18,756 nt of DNA. Source: DATLFA01 sp039934635 (GTDB lineage: Bacteria > Actinomycetota > Acidimicrobiia > Acidimicrobiales > WLNW01). The notes under the pieces were generated by a model, which made no database searches, had not been told where the DNA came from, and saw only the letters and a program-made list of their open reading frames with translations. The stretch spans positions 1-18,756 of the forward strand of contig JBDTLT010000096.1 in NCBI GenBank assembly GCA_039934635.1, given 5' to 3'. The translations under genes were made by a program, and so were the position numbers. Positions 13,972 to 18,756 of the stretch are shown here, piece after piece. The first letter of the stretch is position 1; each line of letters starts with the position of its first letter.

Positions 13972-14376
13972 GTGACCGATGAGAAGCGCGCCCGTAACCT
14001 TGCCACCGCTGAAGCTGCATTCGAGGGCGTGAGCAATGCCGATGCCGAGGCGCAGTTGGCGAACTACACCGACGACATGGTGCTCGAGTTGGCGTTCACC
14101 GACCCGCCCGTGCGGCTCGAGGGAAAGCAAAACGCGTTGCAGTTCTTAGGCGAGGCCTTTGCCGTGTACAAGATGCGACTCACCATCACTCGCGTGCATC
14201 AATGCCTGGATCCCGACGAGCTCATCGTCGAGTTCACGAGCAAGGGTCACTTGGCCACGTCAGGTAAGCCGTACGCAAATGTGTACATCGTCGTGCTGCA
14301 GTTCCGCGATGGGCTCATCTGTTTCCAGCGCGAGTTCTTCGATTCTCTGGTCGCCGCGCGCGCGCTTTCTGCGTGA
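13972..14376 (+). CDS. SnoaL-like/NTF2-fold protein
   Basis: A 134-residue small protein of the NTF2-like fold. It has an N-terminal helix NLATAEAAFEGVSNADAEAQ, LANYTDDMVLELAFTDPP, a G-KQNALQFLGEAF segment, DELIVEFTSKGHL and a last strand VYIVVLQFRDGLICFQREFF followed by DSL, the usual SnoaL ending. Start GTG 13972 is the best fit. The frame continues upstream without a stop into the HTH remnant of the response regulator (from 13828), so a fused product MGTIKTNI... is formally possible. The ribosome binding site is weak. Paralogous in fold to, but not closely similar to, the protein at 11510. Function unknown. Confidence 0.78.
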   Translation: MTDEKRARNLATAEAAFEGVSNADAEAQLANYTDDMVLELAFTDPPVRLEGKQNALQFLGEAFAVYKMRLTITRVHQCLDPDELIVEFTSKGHLATSGKPYANVYIVVLQFRDGLICFQREFFDSLVAARALSA

Positions 14377-14429
14377 GCAGAGGTCGTGACCAATGACGTA
14401 GCGGGATGGCTTTTCCGGATGGCTACAGT

Positions 14430-14445
14430 CGGAATGATCATTCCG
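14430..14445. promoter_or_regulatory. Perfect 16-bp palindrome CGGAATGATCATTCCG, probable operator of the exporter unit
   Basis: A complete dyad with no mismatch lies 17 bases upstream of the ATG of the truncated TetR remnant and directly after a -10-like TACAGT (14424-14429). Position and form fit the autoregulatory site of a TetR repressor controlling itself and the MFS gene. The remnant no longer has its helix-turn-helix, so the site may now be unoccupied, or used by another regulator. Confidence 0.65.
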
Positions 14446-14462
14446 TTACGCCCGGGGTCGCG

Positions 14463-14627
14463 ATGCCAACTGACACGGAACGGCCGATGCGCAGTGACGC
14501 CCGGCGCAAGTCAATCACCATCGGTCGTGCCGACATCGGGCCCGCCGACATCGCCGTGCTCTTCTCCGGCGTCGCTCGCTCGGCCGCGGTTGCCGGCGAT
14601 CTCGAGAAGCGTCGGGCTCGACAATGA
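14463..14627 (+). pseudogene. TetR regulator reduced to 54 residues by a large internal deletion
   Basis: The open frame starts MPTDTERPMRSDARRK, the typical head of a TetR protein (RxDARRNRERIL). It then jumps straight to GRADIGPADIAVLFSGVARS and AAVAGDLEKRRARQ, which looks like the last helices of a TetR ligand domain. The whole helix-turn-helix and most of the ligand domain, about 130 residues, are missing, without a frameshift. Its stop overlaps the MFS start as ATGA, so translation coupling remains. It could still be a translated 54-residue microprotein that drives MFS translation. It cannot bind DNA as a TetR. Assignment rests on the short motifs and the context (palindrome before, exporter after). 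Confidence 0.6.
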
Positions 14628-16288
14628 GTGCGGTCGACGCGCCCGATTCCGCGCTGCTCGATGAGCTCGACCCCGACGCGCCCGATCCCGGGCGTTGGTT
14701 GGCGCTTGCGATCCTCGTCGTGTCCGCGTTCATCGTGGTACTCGACAACACTGTCTTGAACGTCGCCATCCCCACGATTCTGCGCGAATTCGACACGTCA
14801 CTGCTGAGCATCGAGTGGGTGATCACCGGCTATGCACTGACCTTCGCCAGCTTGCTCATCATCGGAGGACGGCTCGGCGACATCTACGGACACCGACGAA
14901 TCTTCATCCTGGGTTGCGGATTCTTCAGTATCGGGTCGCTCATCGCCGCGCTGTCCCAAGGTGTGCCCGAGCTCATACTCGGCGAAGCGGTGATCGAAGG
15001 GATCGGTGCGTCGCTCATGTTGCCGGCGACGATTGCGATCCTGTCGGGCACATTTCGTGGGCGTGAGCGGGCAACGGCATTTGCCGCGTGGGGCGCGGCT
15101 GCCGGCGTCGGCAGCGCGGTGGGGCCGGCGGTCGGCGGGTTCCTCACGACGCACGCCTCGTGGCGGTGGGCCTTCGGAATCAACGTGATCGTGGCGCCTC
15201 TCGCCATGCTCGGCGCGCTCCTTGTCATCAAGTCGGGCAAAAGGTCAGAGCGCAAGATCTCGATCGATGTGCCCGGAGCCGCGCTGATCGCAGTGGGCAT
15301 GTTCTCGTTGGTGTTCGCCCTGAGCGAAGGCTCGGTCTACGGATGGTGGCGGCCGATCGACGAGTTCTCGATCGCGGGCCACATGGTTTGGCCCGTCACG
15401 CGGTTCCTGTCGATCATTCCGCTGACGTTCCTGTTCTCCGCCACGCTCTTGACGACGTTCTTCTTCGTCGAACGATGGAAGGAACGCGAGTCACTCGACC
15501 CGCTGTTCGAGTTCTCGAACTTGCGCTTTCGCACCTACCGCTACGGACTTATCACTGGTCAGATCGTAGCGATGGGTCAGCTCGGTGTGAGCTTCGCGCT
15601 GGCGGTGTTCCTCCAGAACGGGCGGCACCTCAGCGCCGCGCAGAATGGTTTGTGGTTGCTGCCGACCGGACTATTCGTCATCTGCGGCGCGCAGTTGGCC
15701 GGCCGGTTGATCCGCTACACCGGCGCCACGGTCGTTGTGCGCATCGGCTTGTTGTCGTACGCGATCGGCGTCTTGATCATCCTGCGTGCGGTCTCGATCG
15801 ACATCACGGTGTGGCAGTTGCTACCCGGCTTCGCGTTCTTCGGTATCGGTATCGGATTCGCGATCGCGCAACTCGTCAACGTGGTGCTCTCCGAAATTCC
15901 GGCGGCCAGCTCAGGATCAGCAAGCGGCGCCAACACGACGATGCGTCAGGTCGGGTCTGCGCTCGGCGTCGCGGTCATCGGCGCGCTGCTCACGACGCAG
16001 ACCGTCAGCCACGCCACCGCCCTGCTAGAAAAATCATCACTCGACCCGACCACGAAATCCGACGCCATCGCGGGCGTGCGCAACCTCGGGGCCAACTACG
16101 CGCCGCGCGCCGGCACCAATCCGACATCGGCCGCAATCATTCAGCGAGCTGTCGAGCAGGGCGTCGTGAATGGGACGCGATTCGCGCTCGTTTTCGCACT
16201 CGCAGTGGTGGCCCTAGGTGGCGTCTTGTCGTTTCTGATCCCGAATCTGAAGGCCGACCGGGCTACCGAGCCCGTGGCCGGTCACTGA
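14624..16288 (+). CDS. MFS multidrug efflux transporter, DHA2 (EmrB/QacA) family, 14 helices
   Basis: A 554-residue inner-membrane drug/proton antiporter. After an acidic cytosolic head, helix 1 has VVLDNTVLNVAIPTI (motif D1), motif A is GRLGDIYGHRR (about residues 84-94), and motif C is GVGSAVGPAVGGFL (about 161-174). The length and number of hydrophobic segments fit the 14-helix DHA2 group, with a large charged insertion ERWKERESLDPLFEFSN near the middle, usual for this group. ATG 14624 overlaps the stop of the TetR remnant (ATGA). With its likely repressor deleted, expression may be constitutive. Substrate cannot be predicted; hydrophobic or cationic compounds are typical. Confidence 0.93.
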   Translation: MSAVDAPDSALLDELDPDAPDPGRWLALAILVVSAFIVVLDNTVLNVAIPTILREFDTSLLSIEWVITGYALTFASLLIIGGRLGDIYGHRRIFILGCGFFSIGSLIAALSQGVPELILGEAVIEGIGASLMLPATIAILSGTFRGRERATAFAAWGAAAGVGSAVGPAVGGFLTTHASWRWAFGINVIVAPLAMLGALLVIKSGKRSERKISIDVPGAALIAVGMFSLVFALSEGSVYGWWRPIDEFSIAGHMVWPVTRFLSIIPLTFLFSATLLTTFFFVERWKERESLDPLFEFSNLRFRTYRYGLITGQIVAMGQLGVSFALAVFLQNGRHLSAAQNGLWLLPTGLFVICGAQLAGRLIRYTGATVVVRIGLLSYAIGVLIILRAVSIDITVWQLLPGFAFFGIGIGFAIAQLVNVVLSEIPAASSGSASGANTTMRQVGSALGVAVIGALLTTQTVSHATALLEKSSLDPTTKSDAIAGVRNLGANYAPRAGTNPTSAAIIQRAVEQGVVNGTRFALVFALAVVALGGVLSFLIPNLKADRATEPVAGH

Positions 16289-16373
16289 CCGCGGCGTCGT
16301 CACGCGCCCTGGTCGACCTGTTGTTTAGCTTGGCCTCCACTGGGTATCGAGGGGCGCTCGGGGGAGGGAACAT

Positions 16374-17336
16374 TTGGACTGGTTCGTGGACACCGGGGAC
16401 GACCTGGCGGTCGCAGATCTGCGACGACGCGTCGCCGCGTATCTGCATCGTCACAGCACCGAGGACAGTGACGTTGGTGCCGCGGAGCTGGCCGTCTCCG
16501 AGCTGCTCTCGAATGTGAAACGGCACGCAGGTCCGGCGGGCTGGATCAGCATCGGCTGGTCGGGTGAGGTGGCCGTGCTGACGGTGGTCGATCTGGGGCC
16601 GGGTTTCGATCTACGGGCCGAGCTCCCCGGCGCCGATGCGATCGGCGGCCGAGGTCTCTTCATTGTGAGCCAACTCGGTCAGAAGCTGCAGGGGATGCGG
16701 CGGGCCGCGGGGGGTTCCGTCGTCTCGGTCGAGTTGCCGGTGCGACGCCCCGTTGAGACTCAGATCGATTCTCCGCGGCGCCGAGTGGGAATTCTTCCTT
16801 CGACCAACGACGCGACGCCATCGGGTTTTGGGCGAGACGTGTTCCTACTCGCGGTCGCCGTTCAACTTGCACAAGCCATCGAAGAACAGCGCGGTCCCGA
16901 CGCCGCAGCGGCTGCCGTCGCGCAGGTGGGCGCAGACGTCGGCGGACAGATGGAGTTGGAGTACCGCATTGCAACCGGGACGAGGGGGCCGCTGACCGCC
17001 GAGCATCTCGCGGAGTGCTTCGTCCGACTGAAGTCAGCGATCGATGGCGGCTTCTTCCCGCTCGAAGTGAGTGAAAGCCGGATTGTTCTCGGCAATACGC
17101 GTTGTCCATTCGGCGACGTGGTGCAGCGTGCACCGTCGCTTTGTCGAATGACCTCGAGCGTGTTCGGCAGCATCGCGGCGTCGGCGACACTGGCGCCGGT
17201 CACCGTCGATCTCGAAGAACGCATCGCCATCGGTGATTCCGCCTGTCGAGTCGTTATCGATCTGACGCCGGCACCAAATGCATCCGGAAATTGGTATCGA
17301 CCCCCGCAAGCGCCATCTGGTGATGCGTTTGTTTAG
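16374..17336 (+). CDS. HATPase (RsbW/anti-sigma-like) domain fused to a MetOD1-type output domain
   Basis: A 320-residue cytosolic protein. Residues 1-125 are a GHKL ATPase of the anti-sigma-factor type: N-box SELLSNVKRHA (about 43-53), G1 box VDLGPGFD and G2 box GGRGLFIV. There is no phosphoacceptor histidine domain. The C-terminal half has LAQAIEEQRGPDAAAAAVAQ, NTRCPFGDVVQ, APSLCRMTSSVFGS and IGDSACRVVIDL. This is the CPFG...C...Gd..C pattern of the methanogen-output (MetOD1) domain, a possible ligand or metal-binding cysteine site. The TTG start has a strong GGGGAGGG 5 bases upstream. The SpoIIE phosphatase at 12317 would be a logical partner in a partner switch. The last residues (WYRPPQAPSGDAFV) look grafted from the CHC2 remnant that follows. 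Confidence 0.83.
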   Translation: MDWFVDTGDDLAVADLRRRVAAYLHRHSTEDSDVGAAELAVSELLSNVKRHAGPAGWISIGWSGEVAVLTVVDLGPGFDLRAELPGADAIGGRGLFIVSQLGQKLQGMRRAAGGSVVSVELPVRRPVETQIDSPRRRVGILPSTNDATPSGFGRDVFLLAVAVQLAQAIEEQRGPDAAAAAVAQVGADVGGQMELEYRIATGTRGPLTAEHLAECFVRLKSAIDGGFFPLEVSESRIVLGNTRCPFGDVVQRAPSLCRMTSSVFGSIAASATLAPVTVDLEERIAIGDSACRVVIDLTPAPNASGNWYRPPQAPSGDAFV

Positions 17337-17338
17337 CG

Positions 17339-17503
17339 GGTGGCTACTTCTGTTTTGGCTGCGGGCGCCGTGGTGACGTGATCCCGTTTCTCTCTGAGTT
17401 GGAAGGCCTCGACTCCGAGCGAGCGGTTGCACAGTTGGTGTCGAACGTGGGCATCGTTTTGCACGGCACGGATGGCACCGATGGGACGACGTTCTCCCCC
17501 TAG
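17339..17503 (+). pseudogene. Remnant of a CHC2 (DnaG-type) zinc-finger protein
   Basis: In one frame, directly behind the HATPase gene, the translation reads GGYFCFGCGRRGDVIPFL, SELEGLDSERAVAQLVSNVG and then a stop at TAG 17501-17503. The C-F-G-C-G-x-x-G-D-V stretch and the following EGLD..AV are the second half of the CHC2 zinc ribbon found in DnaG primase and in small actinobacterial CHC2 proteins. The first half with the Cys-His pair is gone, and a TGA lies in frame at 17321. A short match to the pre-zinc P-S-x-x-x-F-V segment may survive as the C-terminal end of the HATPase gene in the neighbouring frame. Probably non-functional. Confidence 0.7.
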
Positions 17504-17722
17504 GCGCACGAACTGTTGCGATCAGCTTGGGCCCTCTGCATTGCGTTGGGGATCGTGGTCCTGTCGGATCGTCACGAAGTTGACGGTGACGACATCGAGC
17601 GCGCACGAACGATCCTCGACGATCTCGAAGTCCAGCGTGATCGGTGTCGTTTCCCTCGATGCGTTCGCCGTGAGGGACCGGCCGGCTTGATCGCGCGCGC
17701 AAAAGAAGGCCAACTCGGGTGA
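17504..17722 (+). pseudogene. Reading-frame continuation of the CHC2 remnant, unrecognised
   Basis: The frame remains open for 72 codons after the TAG and ends at TGA 17720-17722. It encodes LLRSAWALCIALGIVVLSDR and HEVDGDDIERARTILDDLEV, a helix-rich, protein-like sequence, then a basic tail. It shares the frame of the CHC2 piece, so both may be parts of one gene interrupted by the amber codon, or remnants of two genes. A TTG at 17516 is the only possible local start, with no ribosome binding site. I do not recognise the family. Confidence 0.4.
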
Positions 17723-17760
17723 GGGCTATGCTCGCCGAGACAGACGACGCGGAGGTAGTG

Positions 17761-18384
17761 ATGGCGCGCATCCAGCCGGTTCCCCGGGAAGAACTCCCCG
17801 AGTTCGAGGACTACTTCAAAGAGATAGAACAACTCGCCGGTTACCTGCCCAACGCGTTCCTCACGGTCGCGCATCAGCCCGCCCTGTTGCGTGGTCTGCA
17901 AGCGCTCTCGGCCGCGCTACGGTCGCTCAACAGCGTCGACACCGGTCTCAAGGTCTTGATGAGTCACCTCGCATCGAGTGCCGTCGGCTGCCGGTTCTGC
18001 GAAGCGCACACGTCCAAGACGGCGACCACCAACGGTGTGGCGGCGGCGAAGATCACGTCGATCTGGGAGTTCGAGACGAGCGATCTGTTCTCTGACGCCG
18101 AGCGCGCGGCGTTGCGTTTGGCGTTGGCGATGGGCCAGTCGCCCAACGCGGTCACCGATCAACACTTTTCCGATCTGCGCGAGTACTTCGACGACGCACA
18201 GATCGTCGAGATGATCGCGGCAGTCTGCAATTTCGGGTTTTGGAACCGTTGGAACGATACGGTTGCGACCGACCTCGAACAACCGGTGTACGAGCTCGCC
18301 AATGCCCTGTTGTCGCCTCGAGGCTGGACCGCCGCCAAGCATCTACCGCATTCGACTGAACCCTCGGCGGTTCATAGCGGATAA
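17761..18384 (+). CDS. Carboxymuconolactone decarboxylase/AhpD-like protein
   Basis: A 207-residue all-helical protein of the AhpD-like fold. The redox/catalytic signature is C77-R-F-C80-E-A-H83 in SSAVGCRFCEAHT, preceded by a helix TGLKVLMSHLAS, and followed by DLFSDAERAALRLALAMGQ and the IVEMIAAVCNFGFWNRWND helix typical of this group. Members are peroxidase-type thiol proteins or gamma-carboxymuconolactone decarboxylases; the CxxCxxxH form favours a thiol-redox (alkylhydroperoxidase-like) role. ATG 17761 is preceded by GGAGG at 17751-17755, a near-perfect ribosome binding site, so it is preferred to the in-frame ATGs upstream. It stands alone. Possible -10 TATGCT at 17727-17732, with no clear -35. 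Confidence 0.9.
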   Translation: MARIQPVPREELPEFEDYFKEIEQLAGYLPNAFLTVAHQPALLRGLQALSAALRSLNSVDTGLKVLMSHLASSAVGCRFCEAHTSKTATTNGVAAAKITSIWEFETSDLFSDAERAALRLALAMGQSPNAVTDQHFSDLREYFDDAQIVEMIAAVCNFGFWNRWNDTVATDLEQPVYELANALLSPRGWTAAKHLPHSTEPSAVHSG

Positions 18385-18443
18385 TAACCGTCCGGCGGTA
18401 GCCGGTAGAAGTATTGCTGTGCTACAAGTGTCGTGCTGTGCAA

Positions 18444-18756
18444 ATGACTGTTCCTGACCATGACCTCGGCAGGGACAAGTTCGTCATCGGCGTGTTGCAG
18501 ATCGGTTCTGGTGCCTCGCTCGGCCGCGAGGGCCCGACCGTGCAGATCTGCGTTGGCATCTCGAGCACTATCGGTCGTCTGACTGCGCTGTCACGCGACA
18601 ACATGCGACGCCTGGTCCCGGTATCACGATGGAGAAAATTGTCGGCGACCTGGACCACACGATGCTCGCCGGTGGACGACATCGGTACGCGCCAGGTTGC
18701 GTCGCTGCGCCGGATCTACCGGCCTGCGACCATCAAGAAGTACGTCCAACTCGTGC
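18444..18756 (+). pseudogene. Remnant of a ClC-family chloride channel, running off the window
   Basis: An open frame from ATG 18444 encodes KFVIGVLQIGSGASLGREGP then TVQICVGISSTIGRLTALSR and NMRRLVP, the family's GSGxxxGREGP selectivity-filter signature and adjoining helix. Right after it the chain should read GAAAGIAAAFNAP, but the sequence jumps. In another frame (from about 18631) MEKIVGDLDHTMLAG matches the following part of ClC proteins (xEEIVGDLDxTxLxG). About 20 residues are thus missing with a frameshift, and the first helices of the channel are also absent upstream. The original open frame stays open to the window end (VDDIGTRQVASLRRIYRP), where it matches nothing I recognise. I treat it as decayed. 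Confidence 0.65.

Noticed and set aside
15088..16518. Plus-strand open frame (476 codons) overlapping the MFS gene in another frame
   Set aside because: The MFS frame has motif A, motif C and membrane helices. The alternative is Arg-rich, with no hydrophobic segments, and crosses the true stop and next gene.
1..18756. CRISPR arrays, tRNA or rRNA genes, IS elements and phage genes
   Set aside because: No regularly spaced repeats, no cloverleaf or rRNA-like sequence, and no transposase, integrase or phage structural motif was seen.

Overview
The window is high-GC DNA that reads like a free-living actinobacterium. Codons are G/C-ending, there are two predicted F420-type enzymes (a PPOX-fold protein and a luciferase-like oxidoreductase), GTG and TTG starts occur, and there is a PAS-SpoIIE phosphatase and an HATPase/MetOD1 protein. 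Acidimicrobiia or a relative is my best guess, but this is inference; no rRNA or tRNA is present to fix the taxonomy.

Region 1 (about 100-10,790) is a compact, intact catabolic gene cluster. It contains a 3-hydroxyisobutyrate-dehydrogenase-like enzyme, an SDR and a TetR regulator in one operon (+). A VOC protein and an orphan molybdenum-hydroxylase large subunit form a second operon (-). An amidohydrolase-2 enzyme and a TauD-type dioxygenase form a third (+). A PPOX-fold protein stands alone (-), and a lipoprotein of the dipeptide/opine binding family plus a luciferase-like oxidoreductase form the last unit (+). The best signal in the window is an 18-bp near-palindrome, consensus CTRACAGTCGACTGTTAG with a conserved AGACT flank. 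It occurs four times (111-128, 5406-5423, 7984-8001, 8150-8167), once in front of every transcription unit of this cluster, and overlaps or adjoins the predicted promoters. I infer a single TetR-controlled regulon, with the TetR at 1865-2503 as the likely and autoregulated repressor. The substrate is unknown. The enzyme set (Mo-hydroxylase, VOC, amidohydrolase/decarboxylase, Fe(II)/2-oxoglutarate oxygenase, two dehydrogenases, two F420-type proteins, one binding protein) fits oxidation of an aromatic, heterocyclic or ether-type organic acid.

Region 2 (about 10,860-11,870) holds a divergent HxlR regulator and SnoaL-like protein, separated by a concentric double palindrome centred at 11,435.

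Region 3 (about 11,870-18,756) mixes intact genes with a striking series of internally deleted gene remnants. The intact genes are a PAS-SpoIIE phosphatase, a SnoaL-like protein, a 14-helix MFS exporter, an HATPase/MetOD1 protein and an AhpD/CMD-like protein. The remnants are an F420 luciferase-like enzyme, a LuxR-type response regulator, a TetR regulator collapsed to 54 residues in front of the MFS gene, a CHC2 zinc-finger protein, and a ClC channel at the right edge. Most keep recognisable end and core motifs but have lost internal blocks with frame changes. Region 1 shows none of this decay.
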